NCBI GenBank assembly: GCA_003222195.1
Contig: QHVB01000025.1
Coordinates: forward strand, 124,001-188,000
Length of the DNA stretch: 64,000 nucleotides
Source: Gemmatimonadota bacterium
Lineage (GTDB): Bacteria; Gemmatimonadota; Gemmatimonadetes; Gemmatimonadales; GWC2-71-9
Reading direction: 5' to 3'
The notes under the pieces were generated by a model. The model was not told the DNA's origin, did no database searches, and worked only from the letters and a program-made list of their open reading frames with translations. Numbering within the stretch: the first letter of the stretch is position 1; each line of letters opens with the position of its first letter. Positions 17,489 through 26,185 of the stretch are shown here, in pieces. The position numbers and the translations under genes were made by a program.

Positions 17489-19108
17489 TTACGGTTGAAC
17501 CCCTGGCGGGCACGGTGTGCCGCCGTAACCCGTGTTCTGGCAGAGCGACGGGTTCGCCGTGATCTGTCCTTGGGGGATCGGGAAGCGCTTGCGGTACTCC
17601 ACCACCTTGCCCCCGAGGTTCGCGTTCGGGTCATGGCTCAGCAGGCTGGTCATCCAGAAACCTGACTGTCCGCTCTCCGAGTCGCGACGCACGAGATCGA
17701 ACCAGCGTTTGGCCTCGAAGGCAAACTCCCACATGCGTTCCATGAAAATGGCGTCGCGGACGCTGGGCTGGTCCGGCAATTCCGCGGCGGTGTAACCGTG
17801 TGGCTCCGGTCGGCTCTCCGCGCCCGTCCCCTGACGGGCTCGCGCCCGCATCATGTTGAGATAGGTGATGGCCGTTGCCGAGTTCCCCAGCTCATTCTGA
17901 GCCTCGGCATAGATCAGAATCGCCTCCGCATAGCGGTACAGCGGCGTATCGACGTCGTTCAGCGTCCAATTCAGCCCATTGTCGGTCTTCCGATACTTGT
18001 ACGGCATGGGCCCGTCCGCGAACGTGTCGTTTGGAGCGGCTGACGTAGCCGGACAGAGACCGCTGGCACTGCAGCCACCCCGGACGTACGCAGACGTCGC
18101 GGCGAAGCCGGTGTCCACGGTCCTGCGGTAATCACCCGGGGCGTAGCTATTCCAAAACCACGTCGTCGGATGAATGAGTCCCCAGCCGCCGCCCTGCCCC
18201 TGGTCGAGCCCCCAGTCGCGCGGGTAGTAGAAGAGTTGGAACAGGCTGCGCGCGTTGGTGGTCACGCCGGAGTTCGTGATGATGAAAATCATTTCTCTAT
18301 TGCCCTTGTTCTTCGGGAGGAACGTGCCGAGATAATCCTGCTGGAGCGACCACAGGCCGGAATCGATCACTTTCTTCGCCCAGTCGGATGCTTGCTGCCA
18401 CTCGTTCGTTCCCATGAAGCTGGACCGCCACAGATACACGTCGGCCAGGGCCATCTGTGCCGCGCCTTTGGTCGCGCGTCCCTGCGTCGGATTGCCGTAC
18501 CCATCCCCTGAGGGCCACGTAGCGGGCAGATCGGCCTCGGCGGCGGTCAGGTCCTCAATGATTGCCTGATGCACCTGCTCGACCGGCGTGCGCCCGGGCC
18601 GCGGATCGGCCTGCTCCTCAAGCGTGCGCAGCAAGGGTACGCCATCGTACACTTTGGTGAGCCAGAGATAGGCGTAGCCGCGCAGAAATCGGGCCTCGGC
18701 GACGTTGTAGGTCTTGGTTTGCGCATTACCGGTCGCAATGTCCGGAGCTTTGGCGAGCACGAGGTTCGCCCTGGTGATGACCGAGTACATGGTGGTCCAA
18801 TACCCGCCGGTGAGCCCCGTGCTGGCATCATAGTCCAGGCGGTCGGGGCCATAGGTGCCGGCGTTCGGCTCGCGGCTGTCGGCGCGCGCCTGATCGGACG
18901 CCAGCTCGAGCGTGGTCCACGGCCCCTGGCCCTGGAGGCCGCGCAGCGAGTTGTAGATGGCAATGGTTCCGCTGTTGAGGTCCGCGCCGGTCTTGTAAAA
19001 CGTGTCGGTGGTCGTGAACCCCTGGGGATCTTCGGTGAGTAGATCGGTGCAACCGATCGCCGCCAGCCCCGCCCAGAGCGCGACCGCGATTCGGGATGTG
19101 CGATTCAT
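17489..19108 (-). CDS. SusD/RagB family outer-membrane lipoprotein 1
   Basis: 539 residues. A signal peptide ends at Cys20 (lipobox AIGC), predicting a surface-exposed lipoprotein. The N-terminal SusD-like segment (TEDPQGFTTTDTFYKT), the ARFLRGYAYLWLTKVYDGVPL helix region and the C-terminal FEAKRWFDLVRRD motif are typical of the RagB/SusD family, which binds glycans, peptides or other nutrients and delivers them to a SusC receptor. It is the last gene of the minus-strand sigma-FecR-SusC-SusD operon, 15 bases after susC. The ligand cannot be deduced, since no degradative enzymes are linked. Confidence 0.93.
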   Translation of the reverse strand: MNRTSRIAVALWAGLAAIGCTDLLTEDPQGFTTTDTFYKTGADLNSGTIAIYNSLRGLQGQGPWTTLELASDQARADSREPNAGTYGPDRLDYDASTGLTGGYWTTMYSVITRANLVLAKAPDIATGNAQTKTYNVAEARFLRGYAYLWLTKVYDGVPLLRTLEEQADPRPGRTPVEQVHQAIIEDLTAAEADLPATWPSGDGYGNPTQGRATKGAAQMALADVYLWRSSFMGTNEWQQASDWAKKVIDSGLWSLQQDYLGTFLPKNKGNREMIFIITNSGVTTNARSLFQLFYYPRDWGLDQGQGGGWGLIHPTTWFWNSYAPGDYRRTVDTGFAATSAYVRGGCSASGLCPATSAAPNDTFADGPMPYKYRKTDNGLNWTLNDVDTPLYRYAEAILIYAEAQNELGNSATAITYLNMMRARARQGTGAESRPEPHGYTAAELPDQPSVRDAIFMERMWEFAFEAKRWFDLVRRDSESGQSGFWMTSLLSHDPNANLGGKVVEYRKRFPIPQGQITANPSLCQNTGYGGTPCPPGVQP

Positions 19109-19123
19109 GGCAGGTCGCTCCTC

Positions 19124-22100
19124 TCAGTAGGTGGCGCTGACGCCGACGTTCCAGACGCGGGACTGCGGATACGCGCCAATGTCGATGCCGCCGAACCGCG
19201 CGTCCCCGCCCATGCTGTTCACATCGGGGTCGAAGCCCGTGTATTTCGTCGTGATCCACACGTTCTGGCCGGTTACGAACAGCCTGGCGGACTCGATACC
19301 GCGAATCAGTCGTGCCGGTAGCTCGACGCTCAACGAGAGGGTCTTGAGCCGCAGATACGAGCCGTCCTCCACGAGGGTACTGTACAGCCGTCGTGGTCGC
19401 CCGTTGTTGGCACGCGGGATGTTCGTGTTGGTGTGCGTCGGGGTCCAGCGATCGAGCATGCAGGTGCGCTCGTTCGCCTGCATGATGCCGAGGCATCCGT
19501 ACGCCGCTCCGGCGTTGATGATCTCATTGCCCTGCGCGAAGGTGAAGAGCAGGTCGAGCGATACGCGGCCGTAGCTCAGCCGATTGCCCAGCCCTCCATA
19601 GAAGTCCGGGTCGCCATGCCCGAGGATCACGCGATCGTTGGCGTCGATCACGCTGTCCCCGTTGACGTCGGCGATCTTGTATTCGCCCGGGATGCAGTTC
19701 GCCGCGGCGTTCTTGAGATAGCAGGCATCCCCCGTTTGCCAGAGGCCAGCCACGCGGTAGCCGTAGATGCTCCCGAGCGGTTGTGCGAGGCGGACGAGGT
19801 AGACGTCACCCGGCCCGAAAAAATTGCCGGTGCGTGGCGTCAAGGTGAGCTGCTGAATCGGGACGCGGTTGCCGCTGGCGTCGAGACCCGTGCCGAGGTC
19901 CACGACCCGGTTGCGGTTGCGGGCGACGTTGAGCGAGCTCTGCCACCGGAACGCGCCACGCGCCACGTTGACCGTGGACAACGACATTTCGACGCCGGTG
20001 TTGCGCACCGATCCGATGTTGCGGAGCTGGCTAGTGTATCCGGTGGTGGATGGGACCGTGACCGAGAGCAGCAGGTCGGTCGTCTTCGCCCGGTAGGCGT
20101 CCACGGTGAGCGACACGCGGCCGGCGAGGAGCGATGCATCGATGCCGACGTTGAGCTCCGCCTTCTTCTCCCACTTGAGGTCCGGGTTCGGCATGTTGCC
20201 CGAAGGGGCGAGCGCGGGGATCTCCGTGGCCCCCGAGGAATACCACGCGATGCCGAGCGACGACAGCGACTGATACGGGCCGACCGCCTGATTCCCGACC
20301 TGGCCGTAGCTCACGCGCAGCTTCAGGTCGTCGAGGAGCGACTGGTGCTGCATGAAGCCTTCGTCCGAGATCCGCCAGGCGAACGCGCCGGACGGGAACA
20401 ACGCCCACTTGTGGTTCGCGCCGAACACGCTGGAGCCGTCGCGACGCGCCGTGAACGTGAACAGATATTTGTCGTGGACGTTGTAGGTCGTGCGGCCCAG
20501 GTACGAGAGGATCGCTGATTCGGTGACGCCGCTGCCCGGCGGAATGAGCTGTGAGCCCGTGCCGAGATTGTAGATGCTGGTTTCGTCGGTGGGAAAGTTC
20601 GCCCCGTTGGCCGTCACGGCCTCGTTATGGAAGGTCTGCACCGAGAAGCCGCCCAGCACCTCCAGGTTGCCCGGACCGAGGTCGGGACGGCGGTATGTCA
20701 CGGTGTTCTCGTTCGTCAGGTCGCGGACCTGGCTTGCGTTGATGAAGCCGGAGCCGCCCGCGCCGCCCGCGAGGATGCTGCGCGGCGCGTAGAAGCCGAT
20801 GTTATTGAACTGGAAGTTCCCGCCGAACGTGCTCCGCACGCTCAACCCCGACGCGACGTCGAGCTCGGCGTACGCGCTGCCCAGCAGGCGCGCGAACGTG
20901 TTCTGGTCCTTCAGCTCGTGGGCACTGGCCACCGGGTTTGGCACCGGCTCGGTCGTCGGCGACTGCTTGATCCAGTTGCCGGTGGAATCGCGCGGCGCCT
21001 GGAATGGGGCGAACTGCATCGCCGCCTCGATCCCGTTGGCGCTGTTGCCGAGCGAGCCATTCTCCTGCGCGGGGGCGTTCCGGGAGGCCCGCGTAAGATT
21101 CAGGCTGCTGCCGACGCGAAAGCGGCTGCGCACGTCACTGTCCAGGTTGAGTCGGATCCCAAATCGCTGGAAGTCGGAGCCGATCTCAATCCCTTCCTGC
21201 TTGGTGTAATTGCCGCTCAGCAGATAGCGGAGCCGCTGGTCGCCGCCGGAGAACGTGACGGTTTGATTCGTTTGACCGGCCGTTCGCAGCAGCATCGCCG
21301 GATAGTCGTAGGTCTGCGCCGCGGCAATCTGCGCGGGCGTGTAGAGCAGGCTGCGATTGGCGTTGGCCCGGGCTTCGTTCGTGATCGTCATGAAGTCCGG
21401 GGCGCTCAGCACGGGGATCGTGTTCGCGATCTTCTGAATCCCGTAGCTCGATTCCACCGTGAGGCGGCTGTCGCCGCGCCGGCCACGCGTGGTCGTAATC
21501 AGCACCACGCCGTTCGCTCCCCGCGCCCCGTAGATCGCGGTGGCGGAGACGTCTTTCAGGACATCGATCGACGCAATTTCATTGGCGTCGATCGAAATCA
21601 GCGGATTGTCCTGGGGGTTCGACGAGCCGGTCCCCTGCAGCGCCGGGACGCCGTCGATCACGTACAACGGTTCGCCGTTCGCCGTGATCGAGCCCGTCCC
21701 GCGGACACGGACGCGAAGCCCGCCGCCGGGGAGACCGGTGTTCGAGATCACCTGCACGCCCGCGGCCTTCCCTTGCAGCCCGCTGCTGAGCGTGACCGTC
21801 GGAGCGGCAGCGGTCTTGAACTGATCGCTCGAGATCGACGCCACGGCCCCCGTCAGGTCGCGCCTTTCGACGTTGCCATAACCGATCGCGACGATGGGAT
21901 TCAGCTCGATGGCGCTCGCGTGCAGGCGCACGTCTGCCGCGGTCTCCTGGCCGTCCTGGATGAGCACCGTGGTGTCGCTGGGCGCGTAGCCCAGGGCGCG
22001 TGCGCGGAGCCGGTAGCTTCCTGCCGGCACCTCGGCGATGGCGTAGTGGCCGTCGGCGTCGGTCCGCGTCGCGAAGCGCGTCCCGACCAGCGCGATGTCG

Positions 22101-22510
22101 GCACTCGGCAGAGCCGCAGCGTTGACGTCGTCCCGCACGGTCCCGGCGATCGATCCGGTCTGGCGGGCCATTCCGCCTCGCCCCTGCCCCCTCATGACGA
22201 GCAGGATCTGGCCGGTACGATCGACGGTCGGGACGGCGCCGGTACCGTGGAGCAGCGAGTCGAGGGCCGCCCGGACCTGTACCGCGTCGAGCTGCAGGGA
22301 CACGGAGCGATCGAGCGGGACCACCCGCCCCGAGTACGCGATGCGCACGCCGGCCCGGCGCGCTACTTCCTCGAGCGCGTCCTTCAACGACACTCCGCCC
22401 AGGGCGAGGCTCACCGTACGATCGAGCGGGGAGAGCGTCTGCGCGGCGCAGGGGCGCGACGCCGCGGCGCCTCCGACGAGAATGCTGGCCAATACCAACA
22501 CGGGGCGCAT
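19124..22510 (-). CDS. SusC/RagA family TonB-dependent receptor 1 with STN signalling domain
   Basis: 1128 residues from ATG at 22510, where a signal peptide begins (MRPVLVLASILVGGAAA). Order: signal peptide; secretin/TonB N-terminal (STN) domain (~30-85), which contacts a FecR anti-sigma; carboxypeptidase-like Ig domain (~95-175); TonB-box/plug region containing VRVRGTGSI and EPLYVIDGVPA; then a 22-strand-type barrel to the C-terminal ...VGVSATY. The STN domain and the linked sigma/FecR genes make it a transducer as well as a transporter. Transport is TonB-dependent uptake of the ligand captured by the adjacent SusD. Confidence 0.94.
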   Translation of the reverse strand: MRPVLVLASILVGGAAASRPCAAQTLSPLDRTVSLALGGVSLKDALEEVARRAGVRIAYSGRVVPLDRSVSLQLDAVQVRAALDSLLHGTGAVPTVDRTGQILLVMRGQGRGGMARQTGSIAGTVRDDVNAAALPSADIALVGTRFATRTDADGHYAIAEVPAGSYRLRARALGYAPSDTTVLIQDGQETAADVRLHASAIELNPIVAIGYGNVERRDLTGAVASISSDQFKTAAAPTVTLSSGLQGKAAGVQVISNTGLPGGGLRVRVRGTGSITANGEPLYVIDGVPALQGTGSSNPQDNPLISIDANEIASIDVLKDVSATAIYGARGANGVVLITTTRGRRGDSRLTVESSYGIQKIANTIPVLSAPDFMTITNEARANANRSLLYTPAQIAAAQTYDYPAMLLRTAGQTNQTVTFSGGDQRLRYLLSGNYTKQEGIEIGSDFQRFGIRLNLDSDVRSRFRVGSSLNLTRASRNAPAQENGSLGNSANGIEAAMQFAPFQAPRDSTGNWIKQSPTTEPVPNPVASAHELKDQNTFARLLGSAYAELDVASGLSVRSTFGGNFQFNNIGFYAPRSILAGGAGGSGFINASQVRDLTNENTVTYRRPDLGPGNLEVLGGFSVQTFHNEAVTANGANFPTDETSIYNLGTGSQLIPPGSGVTESAILSYLGRTTYNVHDKYLFTFTARRDGSSVFGANHKWALFPSGAFAWRISDEGFMQHQSLLDDLKLRVSYGQVGNQAVGPYQSLSSLGIAWYSSGATEIPALAPSGNMPNPDLKWEKKAELNVGIDASLLAGRVSLTVDAYRAKTTDLLLSVTVPSTTGYTSQLRNIGSVRNTGVEMSLSTVNVARGAFRWQSSLNVARNRNRVVDLGTGLDASGNRVPIQQLTLTPRTGNFFGPGDVYLVRLAQPLGSIYGYRVAGLWQTGDACYLKNAAANCIPGEYKIADVNGDSVIDANDRVILGHGDPDFYGGLGNRLSYGRVSLDLLFTFAQGNEIINAGAAYGCLGIMQANERTCMLDRWTPTHTNTNIPRANNGRPRRLYSTLVEDGSYLRLKTLSLSVELPARLIRGIESARLFVTGQNVWITTKYTGFDPDVNSMGGDARFGGIDIGAYPQSRVWNVGVSATY

Positions 22511-22515
22511 AGTCA

Positions 22516-23511
22516 CTAGTCCTCCATGCGAGAGTGCAGCGGAGCAACGGGAATCAGCTGGACCGACCGTCCGGCGCGCGTGACGCGGGCGTCCAGCACC
22601 CGGGCCAACGCCGTCAGCGCTTCGTCGGCTGACTCGGGACCGAAAGAAATCGTCAGCGGCTCGGCCAGGAGTGCGGAGTCGCTCACCGCGATCTCGAGGT
22701 CGTACCAGCGGCCGAGCTGCGCGATCACGCTGCTGAGCGGCGCCTCGTGAAACCACAGCACGCCGCGAGTCCACGAGACGTACCGCGCCACGGGGATGCC
22801 GCGCGTCCGGGTCACGGTGCCCCCGGCATCGATCACGCCGCGCTCGCGCGGGTGCAGTGTCAGCGGCGACGCGGTGCGGGTGCGTGCCGCGGGACGCAGC
22901 ACGACGCGACCTTCAGCCACTACGACCTGAAGGTGCTCCTCCCGGTAGGCGCGCACGTCAAATTGGGTGCCGAGGTCTTCGGTGGTGCCGCGCGCCGTGC
23001 GGACCACGAAGGGTCGCGTGGCATCGTGCCGCACCACGAAGTACGCTTCTCCTTCCAGCTCGACGGCGCGCTCACGCACGCCGTAATCGCGCGGCAGGCG
23101 CAGCCGCGAGTCGACGCTCAGCAGGACGCTCGTGCCGTCCAGTAACGTGAGTTGCGATCGTTGCCCCGGAAGGGTGGCGTACTCACGGAACCGAGGGAGC
23201 GGCGGCCGGCGCCAGAAGACTGTGCTGCCGGTGAGGAGCACGATCGTCGCGGCAATCCACGCCCACGCGGGCGGGATTCCCCATCGGGACGGCGCAGGAA
23301 ATCGGGCGCGCCGGAGACTCGCACGGGCGCGCGCGAGGTCCCAGGAGCGCGTCCTGGCGCCCGTCAGGCGCCAGACGCTTTGAAGCCGGTCGAGGAGCGC
23401 GACCCGTCTTGGGTCGGCGGTGATCCAGGCCTGGACGGCGGCCGCTTCATCGGGAGCGCAATCGCCCTCGAGGTAGTGGAGAATGTCCGACTCATCAAAC
23501 GCGTCGCGCAT
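22516..23511 (-). CDS. FecR-type anti-sigma factor
   Basis: 331 residues from ATG at 23511, chosen because MRDAFDESDILHYLEGD matches the N-terminus of FecR/DUF4880 proteins. The cytoplasmic N-terminal domain (~1-85) binds the sigma factor. A single membrane span follows (WAWIAATIVLLTGSTVFW, ~97-115), then the periplasmic FecR domain (LPGQRSQLTLLDGTSVLLS...) and a C-terminal STN-like domain. It relays ligand status from the SusC STN domain to the ECF sigma factor. It ends six bases before the susC start. Its first 148 bases overlap the sigma gene in another frame. Confidence 0.92.
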   Translation of the reverse strand: MRDAFDESDILHYLEGDCAPDEAAAVQAWITADPRRVALLDRLQSVWRLTGARTRSWDLARARASLRRARFPAPSRWGIPPAWAWIAATIVLLTGSTVFWRRPPLPRFREYATLPGQRSQLTLLDGTSVLLSVDSRLRLPRDYGVRERAVELEGEAYFVVRHDATRPFVVRTARGTTEDLGTQFDVRAYREEHLQVVVAEGRVVLRPAARTRTASPLTLHPRERGVIDAGGTVTRTRGIPVARYVSWTRGVLWFHEAPLSSVIAQLGRWYDLEIAVSDSALLAEPLTISFGPESADEALTALARVLDARVTRAGRSVQLIPVAPLHSRMED

Positions 23512-24086
23512 GGGGGTTGCCTGTCGAGAACCCCTAAACCGGCCGGAAGTATGAAGGCCAGGCTCTCCTTGAGTCGCACCGTGGCGCGCCACATGTGAGA
23601 CTTCACGGTGCCGAGCGACACACCGGTGCGGGCGGCGATCTCCCGGTAGCTCAACTGGTCGCGGCGGCGTAGCAGGAAGATTTCGCGGCAGCGCTCGGGA
23701 AGCGCGGCGATCGCCTCGTCCACCGCCGCGCGGAGCTCACGCCGGCAGTAGAGATCCTCCGGCGTCTCCGCGGCGGGCGGCTCTTCACGGCGGGCGCGCT
23801 CGATCCAGGCGGTGACGACGTGCCGGTGGCGCAGGTATTTGAGGGCTCGGTTGCGGGCCGCCACGTACAGGTACGCGCGGTTGAGGCGCGGCTCGTCGCG
23901 TGGTCCGCGAGTGTTCCAGAGATGCAGCAACAGATCCTGGACCAGGTCTTCCGCCGCATCCGCCGACCCAACGAGCCGGAGGACGTACTCGCATAGATCG
24001 ACGTAGAATGTTTCGAATGCCGATTCCCAGGTGCGGGACCGGCCGAAGGAACGGCGGGCGTTGGGAGACGGCTCCCAGATCGGCAT
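23364..24086 (-). CDS. ECF (FecI-like) RNA polymerase sigma factor
   Basis: 240 residues from ATG 24086. Sigma region 2 (FETFYVDLCEYVLRLVGSADAAEDLVQDLLLHLW) and region 4 (LPERCREIFLLRRRDQLSYREIAARTGVSLGTVKSHMWRA) are complete, with the short linker typical of ECF factors. After region 4 the frame stays open for ~65 codons, the last 49 of which overlap the FecR coding region. This odd tail is rich in Ser, Arg and Pro and has no resemblance to sigma factors. No clear ribosome-binding site precedes the ATG, so the start is less certain. It presumably directs transcription of this same SusC/SusD operon. Confidence 0.88.
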   Translation of the reverse strand: MPIWEPSPNARRSFGRSRTWESAFETFYVDLCEYVLRLVGSADAAEDLVQDLLLHLWNTRGPRDEPRLNRAYLYVAARNRALKYLRHRHVVTAWIERARREEPPAAETPEDLYCRRELRAAVDEAIAALPERCREIFLLRRRDQLSYREIAARTGVSLGTVKSHMWRATVRLKESLAFILPAGLGVLDRQPPCATRLMSRTFSTTSRAIALPMKRPPSRPGSPPTQDGSRSSTGFKASGA

Positions 24087-24279
24087 TGGCGACAGGGACG
24101 AGTGTGTAGCGCGCGTGCGACAGTCGGCACGCGCTCGACGCACCGTTTTACCCCGCGCCGTTGGGATTGGCTCTCTGGTAACGCCGATGGGACCGGCGAG
24201 GTGAGGTTTTTGGTGACGCAGTGACGGCAGGGCCCGCACCGTGGGTATCGGTAGTGGCGTCAAGCGAGAGGAAGAGACA

Positions 24280-24852
24280 ATGCGAACGCTAGAAACGATC
24301 CCGACGCTGGCCGTCGTGCTGCTCGCGGCGGGCTGCGGTGCGGACGCGCCGACGGACCCGCCCCCCCACCCGACTTTCGGACATCTCGTCGCGCGGGACT
24401 CGCTTACCATGGTGGACGGTTCGACGCTCCCCTGCTGCGCGGACTCGTCCGGGGGCCATGAGGTCAGCCTAACGGGCGGCACGCTCCACTTCTACGGTCC
24501 GGCGAGCTACACCGATACCGTCTACACACCGGCCGGCCCAATGGCCCGGGAATGCGTGCAGGGGGTACCCAACGGCGCGCACATAGCGATCAACGGTCTC
24601 GTGACCCTGCCGGACGGCACCTCATATCTGATCTTCGGGTGCTCGGCGGGGACCTATGCGCTCGTCGTCACCCGGCAGCCTTTCGTTGTGGAGGACACGG
24701 TGTCCGAGGGAGCGTATACCTGGAAGCGGGACACCCTCACCCTCGTGGACTCGGGCGATCCGCGGCGCTTCCACACGTCCCTGGCGGGCGCGATGGTCAC
24801 GGTGTCGGCTCCGGATCACCAGTACGTGTTCGAGGCGGTGCGGCGGTACTGA
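24280..24852 (+). CDS. hypothetical lipoprotein
   Basis: 190 residues from ATG 24280, preceded by GAGAGGAAGAG. A signal peptide of the lipoprotein type ends LLAAG-Cys19. The mature part is small, polar and contains several cysteines (a CC pair near residue 49, later Cys in ECVQG and FGCSAG), suggesting disulfides. I do not recognise the family. It is the only plus-strand gene within the accessory block and faces away from the sigma factor gene, sharing a 193-base divergent intergenic region in which I see no strong promoter. Confidence 0.6.
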   Translation: MRTLETIPTLAVVLLAAGCGADAPTDPPPHPTFGHLVARDSLTMVDGSTLPCCADSSGGHEVSLTGGTLHFYGPASYTDTVYTPAGPMARECVQGVPNGAHIAINGLVTLPDGTSYLIFGCSAGTYALVVTRQPFVVEDTVSEGAYTWKRDTLTLVDSGDPRRFHTSLAGAMVTVSAPDHQYVFEAVRRY

Positions 24853-24861
24853 CGCCCGGTT

Positions 24862-26184
24862 TTATTCTGACACAGCTTTGGTTTGCGCGGACCGCCGTCG
24901 CTCATAGGTCGAAATCGTTCCACTCGTCTCGTCATAGGCGAACAGCTCGCCGAAACGGGCCCAGCCGATGAACGTCTCGAAGACCTTCTCGTAGTCCTCC
25001 TGCGGCATCCGCAGCACGATCGTCTCGAGCACGAAGTCGCGGTCGATCGTATGACGCCGCTGCCGGCGCAGCACGGTCGCAATCTCGCTGAACAGCGACA
25101 ACTTGAGCAGCTGCGCACGCCAAATGGCTTTGCGTTCCTCCGGGTCTGCTTGCACGAACCGCCGGCCGTCCGGCTCGAGCAGCACCGCGCTCTTGGGCGT
25201 ATCAACCAGATTCAGCATCTCAGCAGCCTTCACGATGGTGATGAGCTGGCCGAACTCATGATTGGTCTGCGTCGCGATGCGGAACACGTCGCCCTTGCCG
25301 CCGCGCGCGTCCAGGTATTCCAGCAAGCCGGTGATCTCGCCCGGGGAGACGCGGGGTAGCGGTTCGTAGAAGCCCGACTCACGGGGCCCGGCTGTCGGAG
25401 CGACATCCGGCAACTCGCTGCCCGTGATGACGCCATGGAGTTGATCGATGAGCGCGACGCATTCGGTGGATTGGTAGTCGCGCGGTCGCGGCAGCTCATC
25501 CCGCACGACGGTGCGGATGCGTGCCGGGTTGTTCCCGCCCAACACCACGATCCGATCCGCCATAAACGCGACTTCGCGAATGTCGTGGCTCACCATAAGA
25601 ATTGAAGAAGGGTTGCGCTCCTTCCGGCTCCAGATGTCGAGGACCTCGGCGCGCAAGCTTTCCGCCGTCAGCGCGTCCACCTGGCTGAAGGGCTCGTCCA
25701 TGAAGAGGATCTCCGGGTCGACGACGAGCGCGCGCGCCATGCCGACGCGCTGCTTCATGCCGCCCGACAGCTCGCGCGGGTATGCGTCCTCGAACCCACC
25801 GAGTCCAACTCGCGCGATCGCCTGCACGGCGCGCTCGGTCGCCTCCGGTCGCGCCACGCCGCGGACTTCGAGCACCGTCTCGACGTTTTGCCGCACTGTC
25901 ATCCACGGATAGAGCGCGAAGCTCTGAAACACGATGGCCACGCCGGGATTGAGGCCTTGCAGCGGCTGGCCGTGATACAGCACGTCACCGTGGCTCGGCT
26001 TGATGAGCCCGGCCAGAATACGCAACACCGTCGACTTCCCGGAGCCCGAGGGGCCGAGTAAGGCGACGACCTCGTTGGGCGCGACCGCGACGGAGATGTC
26101 TTCCAGGACGCGCAGCGGCTTGCCGTTGGGCAGGACGAAATCGTGCGAGACGTGCCGCGCTTCGCACAGCGCTTCTCTTGTCAT
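24862..26184 (-). CDS. NitT/TauT-family ABC importer ATPase with AAA-associated C-terminal domain
   Basis: 440 residues. Walker A GPSGSGKST, Q-loop FQSFALYPWMTV, signature LSGGMKQR, Walker B ILFMDEP and switch histidine VSHD are all canonical. After residue ~265 comes a ~150-residue AAA-associated C-terminal domain (PRVSPGEITGLLEYLD... IGWARFGELFAYDE) known from a subclass of nitrate/sulfonate/taurine-type ATPases. It partners the fused permease encoded one base upstream. No periplasmic binding protein gene is nearby, so the substrate is unknown. Confidence 0.92.
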   Translation of the reverse strand: MTREALCEARHVSHDFVLPNGKPLRVLEDISVAVAPNEVVALLGPSGSGKSTVLRILAGLIKPSHGDVLYHGQPLQGLNPGVAIVFQSFALYPWMTVRQNVETVLEVRGVARPEATERAVQAIARVGLGGFEDAYPRELSGGMKQRVGMARALVVDPEILFMDEPFSQVDALTAESLRAEVLDIWSRKERNPSSILMVSHDIREVAFMADRIVVLGGNNPARIRTVVRDELPRPRDYQSTECVALIDQLHGVITGSELPDVAPTAGPRESGFYEPLPRVSPGEITGLLEYLDARGGKGDVFRIATQTNHEFGQLITIVKAAEMLNLVDTPKSAVLLEPDGRRFVQADPEERKAIWRAQLLKLSLFSEIATVLRRQRRHTIDRDFVLETIVLRMPQEDYEKVFETFIGWARFGELFAYDETSGTISTYERRRSAQTKAVSE

Positions 26185-26185
26185 C

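Noticed and set aside
20627-22519. 630-codon plus-strand open frame opposite the SusC receptor gene
   Set aside because: Low-complexity Arg/Val/Ala translation with no recognisable motif; the minus strand encodes a complete receptor.
24087-24279. ECF-dependent promoter in the divergent region between the sigma factor and lipoprotein genes
   Set aside because: Searched both strands by eye for AAC-type -35 and CGT-type -10 elements at proper spacing; no convincing pair was found.
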